A stretch of DNA of 13,390 nucleotides from SAR202 cluster bacterium. Its GTDB lineage: Bacteria > Chloroflexota > Dehalococcoidia > Lucifugimonadales > JASMAO01. Positions 5,870 to 13,390 of this stretch are shown here, piece by piece (the stretch's first letter is position 1; each line of letters begins with the position of its first letter). The notes beneath the pieces were generated by a model. The model made no database searches. It had not been told where the DNA came from and saw only the letters and a program-made list of their open reading frames with translations. The translations under genes and the position numbers were made by a program. The stretch is from assembly GCA_030754315.1 (NCBI GenBank), contig JASMAO010000218.1, positions 1-13,390 on the forward strand, read 5' to 3'.

Positions 5870-8467
5870 TTAACTGTCTAGTCCAGCATTTTCCTGCAAT
5901 TCGTAGAGTTTGGTAATGGCCTCTAGTGGCGTCATGGAGGCAATGTCTAGATCCAATAAGGCCTTGATGACGGGAGAGGTTTGTGTCAAAAATGAAAGTT
6001 GTTGGTGATCTGATTTGATGGAGTTGTTCGTTTTAAATTCGGATTTTCCTTCGTTCGCTACCCCAAAGGATGCTGCAGTAGATTCTAGATCTCTGAGCAC
6101 ATCCCAAGCTCGGGTAATCACTCCCCCTGGCAGCCCAGCGAGTTGTGCAACATGTACTCCGTAGCTCTTGTCAGCTCCGCCTTGAACAATTTTCCTAAGA
6201 AAAATGACCTTGTCGTTTTCTTCAGAGACTGCAACATTGTAGTTTCGAACCCGTGGCAGTAATTCGGCTAGCTGAACCAACTCGTGGTAGTGGGTTGCGA
6301 AAAGTGTTTTGCATCCGAGACGGGGATGATTGTGGATGTACTCGGCGATTGCGCGTGCAATAGCCAGACCGTCGTAGGTGCTGGTCCCTCTGCCTATTTC
6401 ATCCAATATCAAAAGAGATCGAGGGGTTGCGTGGTTCAATATTGATGCTGTTTCGATCATCTCGATCATAAAAGTTGACTGGCCCTCTGCCAGATCATCC
6501 TGTAGACCAACCCGTGTGAAGATCCGATCTACTATTCCGATGCGTGCGGACCTTGCTGGAACAAAACTGCCGATCTGTGCCATCAACACTATGGTTGCGA
6601 TTTGTCTTATGTAGGTTGACTTACCCGCCATATTTGGTCCGGTCAGGATGATAAGTTGCTCGTCACTAGCGGACAATCTCACGCTGTTTGGTACGAAATC
6701 CCCGGCGGGTAGAGACTGCTCTACTACAGGATGTCTACCCTCCACGATCTCAAGGACGTCACTCTCGTCCAGATCGGGCTTCACGTATCCCTGTTGGGAT
6801 GAGACCTCTCCTAGGGAGCAATAGACATCAATCTCAGCAATCGCTTTGGCTGTAGTCATTATCGATATAATTGCGTCGCCGACTTGTTGGCAAATCTGTC
6901 TGAAAATCGAATGTTCTAACTCATCTATCTGGTCTTGGGCATTAAGGATTAATGACTCGTATTCTTTCATTTCAGACGTGATGTATCGTTCTCCTCCGAC
7001 GAGCGTCTGACGTCTGACGTAATCCGCAGGCACGTGTTCAAGGTTCGATTTACTAATTTCGATGTAGTATCCGAACACCTTGTTGTATCCGACCTTAAGG
7101 TTTCTTACGCCGGTGCGCTCCCGCTCCTCGTGTTCAAGCTGGGCTATATAGGATTTGGCGCTGAGTGAAGAGTTTCGAAAGGTATCTAGATCGGGAGAGA
7201 AGCCTTTACGAATTACTTGACCGTCGCCAACTGAGGCCGGAGGGTCGTCCGAAATTGCGCGAACTACTAAGTCTACGACATCTTTATTGTCTACAGTGCG
7301 ACTGGCGAGATCTTCAACATTGTCAGCATCTTCATCTTGTGTGAGCAAAATCCGTAGTTGGGGAGTTAGGCTCAGAGTGTGTGCTAGGCCTACGAGGTCA
7401 CGGGGCGTGGCGGTTCGGGCACATACGCGATTGGTGATGCGTTCGATGTCGGACATGGACTCTAACAGCGATATAATTCTGTCTCGGCGGACACCGTTGC
7501 TGTGGAACCAGGAAACTGCATCCTGTCTGGCTAGAAGCTCATTGATGTCAAGCAGGGGTTGGCCGAGCCACTTTCGAAGCAAACGGCGTCCTACTGGCGT
7601 CCGAGTGTGATCTAAAATCGATAGCAGAGAAGCATCTGGGTTCCTCCAACGGCCACCTTCGAATAGTTCAAGATTGCGTCGTGTTTGAGTGTCAAGTGTC
7701 ATGTATGAGGTGGTTGAATATGTATGAAGAGATTTAAGTTGTCCGAGTGCGGCCTTCTGATTCCTTCGCAGGTACTCAACAACGGCGCCTGCGGCTCTCG
7801 TTGCTAGCGGTAGGCCATCACACCCGAATGGTTCCAGTGAAGTCACGCCGAATTGTTCCATCAGGGTCTCAGTAGACCATTGACGGTCGAAAGCGTCCGA
7901 GTTCAAGGATGTTACTAGGCTGGCATATTCTGTTGGCATTTGCTGGCCGTCAGGGATGAGGATCTCCGAGGGTGAAAGCCTGCCGATTTCGGCCGGGAGT
8001 TCGGCAGTAGACACTTGGGTCGTGGCAAACTCCCCCGTCGTGATGTCCGTGTAAGCTAGGCCGGCAAATTGAGAATCTACTATCACGGAGGCCAAGAAGT
8101 TGTTAACTCCTTTTTCCAATAGGGAGTCCTCGATGACTGTGCCTGGAGTTACTACTCGAACGACTGCTCTTTCAACCAGACCCTTGGAGGTTGCTGGATC
8201 ACTCGTCTGCTCGCAAATAGCGACTCGGTGTCCCTTTCGAATAAGCTTGGCCAGATATGGTTCAAGCGCGTGGTACGGAATGCCGGCCAGGGGTATGTGC
8301 TGACCTCGTCCCATCTCTCGGGAGGTGAGTGCTATTTCTAATTCGCGGGAGATGAGACGCGCATCGTCATCGAAAGTCTCGAAGAAGTCCCCCATACGAA
8401 AAAGCAGGATGTCTCCTTGGTGTGCCTTCTTGATACTCAGATACTGTTGTCGCGCAGGCGTGGTCAT
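5870..8467 (-). CDS. mutS: DNA mismatch repair protein MutS
   Basis: An 865-residue MutS, full length. It recognises mismatches and small loops in new DNA and recruits MutL. The mismatch-binding domain has the Phe-x-Glu motif in GDFFETF (Phe28, Glu30). The connector, core and clamp regions follow, with the conserved GYYIEISKSN near 466-475. The ATPase domain has Walker A GPNMAGKST at 610-618, Walker B LLILDEIGRGTS at 685-696 and the ATH switch at 724-726. QLSFL at 823-827 matches the beta-clamp-binding pentapeptide, so the protein can dock on the replication clamp. The final 30 residues resemble the C-terminal oligomerisation segment. The start is ATG with AAGGT (8476-8480) 8 bases upstream. 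No mutL is in the window. All key residues are intact, so this is the mutator-suppressing MutS1, not the recombination-type MutS2. Confidence 0.98.
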   Translation of the reverse strand: MTTPARQQYLSIKKAHQGDILLFRMGDFFETFDDDARLISRELEIALTSREMGRGQHIPLAGIPYHALEPYLAKLIRKGHRVAICEQTSDPATSKGLVERAVVRVVTPGTVIEDSLLEKGVNNFLASVIVDSQFAGLAYTDITTGEFATTQVSTAELPAEIGRLSPSEILIPDGQQMPTEYASLVTSLNSDAFDRQWSTETLMEQFGVTSLEPFGCDGLPLATRAAGAVVEYLRRNQKAALGQLKSLHTYSTTSYMTLDTQTRRNLELFEGGRWRNPDASLLSILDHTRTPVGRRLLRKWLGQPLLDINELLARQDAVSWFHSNGVRRDRIISLLESMSDIERITNRVCARTATPRDLVGLAHTLSLTPQLRILLTQDEDADNVEDLASRTVDNKDVVDLVVRAISDDPPASVGDGQVIRKGFSPDLDTFRNSSLSAKSYIAQLEHEERERTGVRNLKVGYNKVFGYYIEISKSNLEHVPADYVRRQTLVGGERYITSEMKEYESLILNAQDQIDELEHSIFRQICQQVGDAIISIMTTAKAIAEIDVYCSLGEVSSQQGYVKPDLDESDVLEIVEGRHPVVEQSLPAGDFVPNSVRLSASDEQLIILTGPNMAGKSTYIRQIATIVLMAQIGSFVPARSARIGIVDRIFTRVGLQDDLAEGQSTFMIEMIETASILNHATPRSLLILDEIGRGTSTYDGLAIARAIAEYIHNHPRLGCKTLFATHYHELVQLAELLPRVRNYNVAVSEENDKVIFLRKIVQGGADKSYGVHVAQLAGLPGGVITRAWDVLRDLESTAASFGVANEGKSEFKTNNSIKSDHQQLSFLTQTSPVIKALLDLDIASMTPLEAITKLYELQENAGLDS

Positions 8468-8641
8468 GTAAATTGACCTTACTGGATCGGGTGGTGGGGG
8501 TATTCTACTTGACGCGAGAAAGTATCGGAAGGAATAGAGTAGGGATAATTAGGAGTTCGGTGAAGAGGACACCTTTGACCATAATAGAGACATGCAGCAA
8601 GTAGATTTAGTGCAGGATTGAGGACAAACTCGTTTTGCTGG
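8468..8641 (-). other. Gap before mutS
   Basis: This 174-base gap holds the mutS ribosome binding site (AAGGT at 8476-8480) and a possible -10 box TATTAT (8581-8586) without a convincing -35 box. I see no terminator after the reductase gene, so mutS may be read partly from the upstream unit. No protein-coding or RNA gene is supported here. Confidence 0.5.
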
Positions 8642-9388
8642 CTAATCATCTTTCCAAAAGCGCTCTTCTTCAACGGTAAATCCTTTTGGCACCATGCGAT
8701 CCTTAACATCTTCGATCATGCCAGGGTGTCCACATGCGTATATAAGAGTGTCTTGGGGAGTCAGGCTGAATTTGTCTACGTATCGTTCCACTATCTCATT
8801 CACACGCCCTGTTTCGCCGTTCCATCCCTGGTTGCGGTCTTCGGTGGGCCTGCTAATAGTAGGTACGTATGTCAGCAGATCGGGGCGTTCTTCCGCTAGC
8901 GATTTCAGTTCGCCGTCATAGGCAAATTCGTCAACGTAACTCCCCCCTTGTAAAGCGAAAAAATGGTGACCCTCGTTGCCGAGATGGATGTAACTTCGTA
9001 GGTAGCTGACGTATGGAACTACCCCCGTGACCGTGGACACCAACAATTGATTAGGCTTGGCGGGTCTAAAGGTAAAAATGCCCTTAGCGCGTGGGCGGAT
9101 AGTAACCGAGTCGCCTACGTCCAGTTTTTCTAGGAGAGGCGTCAGCATTCCTTCAGGTGGTGGGACTACTTCCACGAACAATTCCAGAAGCTCCTCGTGG
9201 GGAGCTGACACTATAGAATAGGCGCGTTCAATTCCGTTATAGCCTATCGTACAGTACTGACCCTCCTTGAAGGTGTAGCCTTCCGGTTTATCAATCCACA
9301 TCAAGAAGAGATCTTTCGCGATGTCCTGTCGCTTTTGTATTATGACATTGGCTAGCTTAGGCTTATTTAAGTGTCTATCTGAAGGCAA
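8642..9388 (-). CDS. Ferredoxin/flavodoxin-NADP+ reductase-type flavoprotein
   Basis: A 248-residue FAD-dependent reductase of the bacterial (Fpr-like) ferredoxin-NADP+ reductase class, transferring electrons between NAD(P)H and a ferredoxin or flavodoxin. The FAD domain has RAYS at 55-58 (in RAYSIVSAP), the hallmark for flavin binding. The NADP domain has TVTGVVPYVSYLR at 119-131, LQGGSYVDEFAYDGEL at 146-161 (the usual His-Gly is Gly-Gly), PTISRP at 176-181 and YACGHPGMIEDV at 217-228. The C-terminus EERFWKDD places an aromatic residue near the flavin, as in this subclass. The first glycine of the usual nucleotide loop is Val120. The start is TTG with GAGGAG 8 bases upstream. The sbcC-like gene ends 26 bases earlier, so the two are cotranscribed. 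The electron partner is not encoded in the window. Confidence 0.88.
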   Translation of the reverse strand: MPSDRHLNKPKLANVIIQKRQDIAKDLFLMWIDKPEGYTFKEGQYCTIGYNGIERAYSIVSAPHEELLELFVEVVPPPEGMLTPLLEKLDVGDSVTIRPRAKGIFTFRPAKPNQLLVSTVTGVVPYVSYLRSYIHLGNEGHHFFALQGGSYVDEFAYDGELKSLAEERPDLLTYVPTISRPTEDRNQGWNGETGRVNEIVERYVDKFSLTPQDTLIYACGHPGMIEDVKDRMVPKGFTVEEERFWKDD

Positions 9389-9396
9389 ATCTGGAA

Positions 9397-9402
9397 CTCC
9401 TC
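9397..9402 (-). promoter_or_regulatory. Ribosome binding site deciding the TTG start of the reductase
   Basis: GAGGAG on the minus strand sits 8 bases before the TTG codon, inside the 26-base gap after the SbcC stop. It makes TTG the clear start. Confidence 0.75.
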
Positions 9403-9414
9403 AATTGATCATTT

Positions 9415-11991
9415 TCATACTACTGAGAAAGTGGAGGCGCCGTCAATCTTACTTACCTCGATCCGTACAGGGAATGATTCCTTGATTTGTTCGACATGTG
9501 TAATCACAATGATTTTCTCGAAATCGTTTTGGATTGACTGAATAGCCTCCTTAAGTCGTTCTTGGCCAACGGCGTCTTGGGTACCAAACCCCTCGTCTAT
9601 GAAGAGTATCGGGAGTGGTGCGCCTGACCTACGAGCCAAAAGTTTGGATAGTGCGATACGCAACGCGAAGTTGATTCGGAACGCCTCTCCTCCACTAAAA
9701 GTCTCATAGCTTCGAGTTCCGACTTCATCTGAAATTAGGACTTGCAGAGATTCTGAGGGGAGTCCTGTTTTGCTATCTTTCTTGCCTTGTTGGAGTTCTA
9801 ATTTCAAAAACATTCGGTTTTCGGTAAGGCGACCAAGGAGTTTATTGGAGTCATCCTCTAGCTGAGGGATGGCAGCCCCAATAATTAATGCTTGGATGCC
9901 GTTCTTGCCGAATGCTGTCGCCAGCTCGTCGTAGGTCGATTTCTCTGCTCTTAACCTACGTAGAGACTCTTCTTTGATTCTCATCTCGGCTTTCAGACGC
10001 GTTAGGTGGTCGAGTTTGTCTTCGAGGACTGCCCGTTCAACCATTGCCTCGTCTCTTTCAGCTTGAATTTTCTGATGAATCGAGGAAGCAAGGGTCATTT
10101 CATTTTGAAGTCTCGGTAGAGCGTGAATATCTTTCTGGAGCGCACTGAATCGTTCCCTGTTCTCCGTTGCTTCAAGGTTTCTTCGTTTGAGAAGTTGTTT
10201 GCTGGTCGTAAGTGCCTCTCTTTCTTCAGGAAGGAGGCGGAGGGCTGATGTTAGCGACTCGTATAGGTTAGCGTAGGGCTCTGATTCCTTAATCTTTTCC
10301 TGAGTGTCGGTGTACGCATTGTCGTCATAGCCGAGGGATTTGAGAGCTTCTTCCACCTCAGCTAGCTTTGCCTTTTCGCTCTCGGCAAATCTGCCTGCGT
10401 TTATTTGTGCCCTCAGATCTCTAAACTCTACCTGCGATTTGGACATTTCTGTTTGTGCGCGTTGGGTGTCGTTCTTGTCTTGATTCAGTTTGGCTAATTC
10501 GGATTGTAAACGGTGCGTGCGAGATTTGAGATCGGTTTCAACAGCGTAGATGCTATCCGTCAATCCGACTTGTTCGATTTCGCTGGTATGTAATTCGGCT
10601 TTGTTGGACTGGAATTGTAACTTAGCGTGCTGTCCCTGGGCTTCGTATTCTCGAGCCAGATGATTCCTTCCTTCAGTACCGAGGGGCTGTTTACAGAGAG
10701 GGCATTCAGCTTGGGTCTCATCCAAGAGGTCGAATTTATTACGTGTCTCTTCCATCGATTGGTGTAGAGAGTCATTCGATTCCTTAAGGTACTTTACGTT
10801 GGCCGATAGGGCTGTTAATCGTTCGCGATCTCTTGTGAGCCCTTGTTCCATTAAGGTTAGTTCATTTTGCTCTTTTTCGAACTTGTCCTGCCTCTCTTCT
10901 ATCTTGTAAATACTGTCGATACGAGGCTTCAAATTTTGGTCTATTAAAATTTGAAGACCATTCGCCTTTCCGGAAAGTCGCTCTTTTTGAACAGCGACCT
11001 CTTTTTCCAATTGGGCCTTTTGTGTGTCAAGAACGCTTTTCTTGTGAATAACCTGGGTTAGTCTTTCTATTTCTGCTCTTAACGTTTTCAATTCAGAGTA
11101 GCGCTGGTTGATTAAGTCCTTTTTTGCGACGGAGGATTCGTATTCAGAAATCCGGGACTGGTGTATGTTTACTTGTCGTGAAAGCTCTGCTGCCTCAGAC
11201 TCGCATTTTAGAAGGTTTTGTTTGGCCAACTCCATTTCGGTCTGTTTATTTGACAGAGATCCGATACGGGTTTGTAATTCGTCAACCGTTGCTTTGTGTT
11301 CATCCACTTTGGGTGATACGCTGTCTAAAGTTGAGTTAACGACATCTAGTCGTTGTTGTAATTCGTTTGCCTGCCCGGTTTCTGTCTGATGCATAGTTAT
11401 AGCAATTTCGACTTCTTGAAGTTCATTTTGCTTTAGGCGGCTTCTGTCTTTTGCTCTGTGCTCCAGCCGATCGTAATATTCTAGGTCCAATACCTCTGCT
11501 AAAGTCTCTTTGCGTTTCGCTGGGGTGCTGCTCGTGAACATGTCTGCCTGGCCTTGGACTAAGAAGGCCGTGTTGATAAACGTGTCGTAGTCTAAGTGGA
11601 GGATATCCTTAATTTGGGCTTCGGTTTCACGGATGCTATTTCCAGTGATAGCCTGATATCCGTTATTTGAAGACACTTGGAGTTCCAGCAACGTAGAACC
11701 ACGGCTGCTACGAGCGGATTTGGAATGTCTGCGGCTAACCCGATAGCGTTGGTTAAGTGCCTTGAATACCAGTTCGACTGCCATATCTTGTTCGCCCTGG
11801 TGGACTAGCTCGTCTTGGGTGTGCGCGCGAGATTGACCCCACAGGACCCATGTTATCGCGTCAAATAAAGCGGTTTTGCCATGGCCGTTATCACCACACA
11901 AACAGGCCACATGAAGACCTTCTAGGTCCAATTCGGGCACGTTGGACCTGTAACACATAAAATTTTTGATGCTCAAGCGTAAAGGTACCAA
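9415..11991 (-). CDS. sbcC: SbcC/Rad50-type ATPase with zinc hook
   Basis: An 858-residue SMC-like ATPase. SbcC works with the SbcD (Mre11) nuclease to cut hairpins, palindromes and protein-blocked DNA ends. The N-terminal half-domain has Walker A GDNGHGKT at 33-40 and the Q-loop Gln146 in FLVQGQ. Residues about 175-425 and 440-690 are long coiled coils rich in Glu, Lys, Gln and Leu. They flank the zinc-hook CPLC at 430-433, almost exactly mid-protein. The C-terminal half has the signature FSGGEAFRINFALR at 765-778, Walker B ILFIDEGFG at 795-803 and the switch His832. It is shorter than the roughly 1,000-residue E. coli SbcC, so the coils are shorter. The start is TTG with AGGA 9 bases upstream. 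The usual sbcD partner is not next to it: a dehydrogenase lies upstream and a flavin reductase downstream. Confidence 0.95.
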   Translation of the reverse strand: MVPLRLSIKNFMCYRSNVPELDLEGLHVACLCGDNGHGKTALFDAITWVLWGQSRAHTQDELVHQGEQDMAVELVFKALNQRYRVSRRHSKSARSSRGSTLLELQVSSNNGYQAITGNSIRETEAQIKDILHLDYDTFINTAFLVQGQADMFTSSTPAKRKETLAEVLDLEYYDRLEHRAKDRSRLKQNELQEVEIAITMHQTETGQANELQQRLDVVNSTLDSVSPKVDEHKATVDELQTRIGSLSNKQTEMELAKQNLLKCESEAAELSRQVNIHQSRISEYESSVAKKDLINQRYSELKTLRAEIERLTQVIHKKSVLDTQKAQLEKEVAVQKERLSGKANGLQILIDQNLKPRIDSIYKIEERQDKFEKEQNELTLMEQGLTRDRERLTALSANVKYLKESNDSLHQSMEETRNKFDLLDETQAECPLCKQPLGTEGRNHLAREYEAQGQHAKLQFQSNKAELHTSEIEQVGLTDSIYAVETDLKSRTHRLQSELAKLNQDKNDTQRAQTEMSKSQVEFRDLRAQINAGRFAESEKAKLAEVEEALKSLGYDDNAYTDTQEKIKESEPYANLYESLTSALRLLPEEREALTTSKQLLKRRNLEATENRERFSALQKDIHALPRLQNEMTLASSIHQKIQAERDEAMVERAVLEDKLDHLTRLKAEMRIKEESLRRLRAEKSTYDELATAFGKNGIQALIIGAAIPQLEDDSNKLLGRLTENRMFLKLELQQGKKDSKTGLPSESLQVLISDEVGTRSYETFSGGEAFRINFALRIALSKLLARRSGAPLPILFIDEGFGTQDAVGQERLKEAIQSIQNDFEKIIVITHVEQIKESFPVRIEVSKIDGASTFSVV

Positions 11992-12000
11992 TATGAATTA

Positions 12001-12004
12001 TCCT
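12001..12004 (-). promoter_or_regulatory. Ribosome binding site for the SbcC TTG start
   Basis: AGGA on the minus strand lies 9 bases before TTG at 11991. The reading then begins MVPLRLSIKNFMCYR, the normal first strand of SbcC/Rad50, so TTG is preferred over later starts. Confidence 0.6.
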
Positions 12005-12026
12005 GTTCGTCGTTACCTCTCCAATA

Positions 12027-12056
12027 AAAATTTCGGGAGAGTGTTTCACATGCCAA
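12027..12056 (-). promoter_or_regulatory. Weak promoter candidate before sbcC
   Basis: TTGGCA (12051-12056, 5 of 6 matches) is followed after 18 bases by AATTTT (12027-12032), a poor -10 box with 3 of 6 matches. The 158-base gap (11992-12149) is AT-rich and also contains the palindrome GTTTTAAAAC at 12062-12071. No clear terminator follows the dehydrogenase. Confidence 0.2.
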
Positions 12057-12149
12057 CGAGGGTTTTAAAACTGGAGCGGAATAACCCAAAATTTGCATTT
12101 AGCAGATGTGTAGTATTTTAAATCGTTTCCTCACGACGGAGCACTAGGT

Positions 12150-13142
12150 TCAATATCCGGCTTGTTTGTCGACCAGCCCGTCTAACGGCTCGCCTGCCTC
12201 GAATTTCCTTAGGTTGTCGAAGAAAAGGTTCAGTCCGGCGGCCTCCTGTTCTTGAGAGGTACCCCTACAAGGTGAAACGCAGACGTTTTCACGCCTCCAA
12301 AAGGAAGATCCCTTTGGTGGCATTCCCTGGTCGGGGGAGTACCCGGAGGGCTGAGTACATATTCCAGCGATCCAATTTTGATCAATTGCTTGAGCCAACA
12401 TCGGAAAATCGAAAATAGACGTGCGTCCTGATATATCAATTATCCATGCGTTTTTTTTCATTGCTTTGAATACGGACTGGTTTATCATGCCTTTGGTTTG
12501 AGGGGTTGACGGCACGGCGACCACGACGAAGTCAAGGCGTTCTAAAAATTCGTCTATCTGATCCATAGTGTACGAGCGTTCAACTCCTTCCGAAGCATGG
12601 CGGGGAGTCCTCGTTGCGGAAAAAACTCGCATCCCTAGTGCGGCAGCTCTCGGCGCAAGTGCCTGCCCCATTTGTCCCATTCCGATGATACCCACGGTCT
12701 TACCCGAGAGGTCTTCCGGGAATAACTCATCGTCACGGGATTGGAGCCAATGCGTCGTTTTGGAATGACCGATAGCATAGTGATTGCGGCGTGTAACCAT
12801 GAGCATGGCAGCTAGGGCAGACTCAGCGCCTGGCACTCCGAATGTGGGTTTGCCACAGGTGAAGGGTATGCTGGTCCGGACGAACTCCGGAAAAAGATAT
12901 CCCTCGATGCCCCCACTGACGGCATGGACCCAACGTAGGTTGTGGCAAGCCGATAGCAACTCTGGGTCCCACATTGCGACCATTGCTACATCAGCATCTT
13001 CGAGTTCTCGAATCAGATCCTCGCGATCCTCGCTGATGAAAAACGACACGCTGGAATATTCATCTGACTGGGCTTTTTTAAGGATGCGATCCCTCCAGCC
13101 ATCCCAAGTAATGACTATCTTGTTTACGGTGTTGTAAGGCAT
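12150..13142 (-). CDS. D-2-hydroxyacid dehydrogenase family protein with altered catalytic residues
   Basis: A 330-residue protein with the two-domain fold of NAD-dependent D-2-hydroxyacid dehydrogenases, which interconvert 2-oxo acids and D-2-hydroxy acids in the cytoplasm. The substrate domain (1-110 and the C-terminal end) includes VSGGIEGYL at 75-83. The Rossmann domain has GMGQMG at 154-159 and the following LGMRVFSATRTPR, where the basic residues suggest NADP. The catalytic Arg is probably Arg240 in ISGRTSIFD, one place displaced from the usual Ala-Arg-Gly. The catalytic His of the usual 'TPH' is Cys292 in VSPCRGTS, and no Glu occupies the expected position in the loop 261-280. Start ATG, with AGGA 8 bases upstream. 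It lies 80 bases after an enolase-superfamily gene, hinting at acid-sugar or hydroxy-acid catabolism. A changed or non-dehydrogenase activity is possible. Confidence 0.88.
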   Translation of the reverse strand: MPYNTVNKIVITWDGWRDRILKKAQSDEYSSVSFFISEDREDLIRELEDADVAMVAMWDPELLSACHNLRWVHAVSGGIEGYLFPEFVRTSIPFTCGKPTFGVPGAESALAAMLMVTRRNHYAIGHSKTTHWLQSRDDELFPEDLSGKTVGIIGMGQMGQALAPRAAALGMRVFSATRTPRHASEGVERSYTMDQIDEFLERLDFVVVAVPSTPQTKGMINQSVFKAMKKNAWIIDISGRTSIFDFPMLAQAIDQNWIAGICTQPSGYSPDQGMPPKGSSFWRRENVCVSPCRGTSQEQEAAGLNLFFDNLRKFEAGEPLDGLVDKQAGY

Positions 13143-13150
13143 ATTAGGAT

Positions 13151-13154
13151 TCCT
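13151..13154 (-). promoter_or_regulatory. Ribosome binding site of the hydroxyacid dehydrogenase
   Basis: AGGA on the minus strand is 8 bases before the ATG at 13142. The 80-base gap to the upstream enolase-superfamily gene shows no clear promoter or terminator, so cotranscription is likely. Confidence 0.5.
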
Positions 13155-13222
13155 GGTAACGGAGTTGAACCTCCCTTGATGTTTTCTGCTAATTGATTGG
13201 CCCGTGCGCCTCTGTTTTAACC

Positions 13223-13390
13223 CTAAGCCTGTTCCATCCCTTCGATAATCTTATGGACATAGTTGCCTAGACCAAGTCCTGGCCCTTCGGGAAGTTGCAG
13301 GTACCCGTCTCTCACACTTGGAGGGGTTTCTATGATTGTTTCGTTCATGATCTGCGTCCTAACCTTCTGATCTGAGCCTTCTTCGAAGCT
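13223..13390 (-). CDS. C-terminal end of a mandelate racemase/muconate-lactonizing (enolase superfamily) enzyme, partial
   Basis: The last 55 codons and TAG stop of a gene whose body lies beyond the window edge; the reading frame is open to base 13390. The tail reads PPSVRDGYLQLPEGPGLGL, the characteristic closing segment of the mandelate racemase/muconate-lactonizing subgroup, in which a 'Gly-Tyr-x-x-x-Pro-x-Gly-Pro-Gly-Leu-Gly' stretch completes the capping domain. These enzymes abstract the alpha proton of carboxylate substrates, often dehydrating sugar acids to 2-keto-3-deoxy acids. The catalytic Lys/Asp/Glu residues are outside the window, so the substrate class cannot be inferred. The downstream hydroxyacid dehydrogenase would suit a 2-oxo acid product. 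Confidence 0.75.
   Translation of the reverse strand, partial: SFEEGSDQKVRTQIMNETIIETPPSVRDGYLQLPEGPGLGLGNYVHKIIEGMEQA

Noticed and set aside
8479..8899. Open frames crossing the gap before mutS and the end of the reductase gene.
   Set aside because: They overlap the reductase coding region, have no good ribosome binding site, and their translations resemble no family and are low in structure-like patterning.
12062..12071. Palindrome GTTTTAAAAC before sbcC as an operator.
   Set aside because: Short AT-rich palindromes are expected by chance in this AT-rich gap, and it does not sit on a convincing promoter.
1..13390. A defence island, prophage, integron or CRISPR system, considered because SbcC-like ATPases occur in defence loci.
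   Set aside because: The SbcC protein has the full housekeeping architecture and there is no nuclease, restriction, toxin, integrase or repeat array in the window.

Overview
The window looks like a stretch of bacterial chromosome with all nine genes on the minus strand. Base composition is close to balanced by eye (not counted), intergenic gaps are short (11 to 258 bases), and TTG starts are common. The catabolic content is a luciferase-like (LLM) flavin monooxygenase, a medium-chain dehydrogenase, a D-2-hydroxyacid dehydrogenase, the tail of an enolase-superfamily enzyme and a CehA/McbA-like metallohydrolase. That mix is what is known of the expanded families in marine SAR202-type Chloroflexota. 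This assignment is an inference from gene content, not from phylogeny. I see no insertion sequence, prophage gene, tRNA, rRNA or CRISPR array.

Layout in the direction of transcription, from high to low coordinates. (1) 13390-12150: the C-terminal end of an enolase-superfamily enzyme, cut by the window edge, then a D-2-hydroxyacid dehydrogenase homologue with altered catalytic residues. (2) 11991-8642: a Rad50/SbcC-type ATPase with a central zinc hook, followed 26 bases later by a ferredoxin-NADP reductase-type flavoprotein. No SbcD nuclease gene is present. (3) 8467-5870: a full-length MutS mismatch-repair ATPase. (4) 5617-3901: two adjacent genes for the DUF1445 and DUF4392 families. These are the two halves of the single vertebrate mitochondrial enzyme D-glutamate cyclase (DGLUCY), here as separate proteins behind a good promoter. 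(5) 3642-2155: a CehA/McbA-family metallohydrolase with its own promoter candidate, an operator-like inverted repeat and a strong ribosome binding site. (6) 2001-32: an LLM monooxygenase and a zinc-type medium-chain dehydrogenase, translationally coupled, behind a promoter with a consensus -35 box.

The genes form two functional groups. SbcC and MutS are genome maintenance. The rest look like small-molecule catabolism: opening or dehydration of hydroxy acids, hydrolysis, flavin oxidation, alcohol/carbonyl oxidoreduction, and conversion of D-glutamate to 5-oxo-D-proline. The most notable points are the split D-glutamate cyclase operon, the hydroxyacid dehydrogenase with Cys in place of its catalytic His, the SbcC gene paired with a flavin reductase instead of SbcD, and the wide use of TTG starts.
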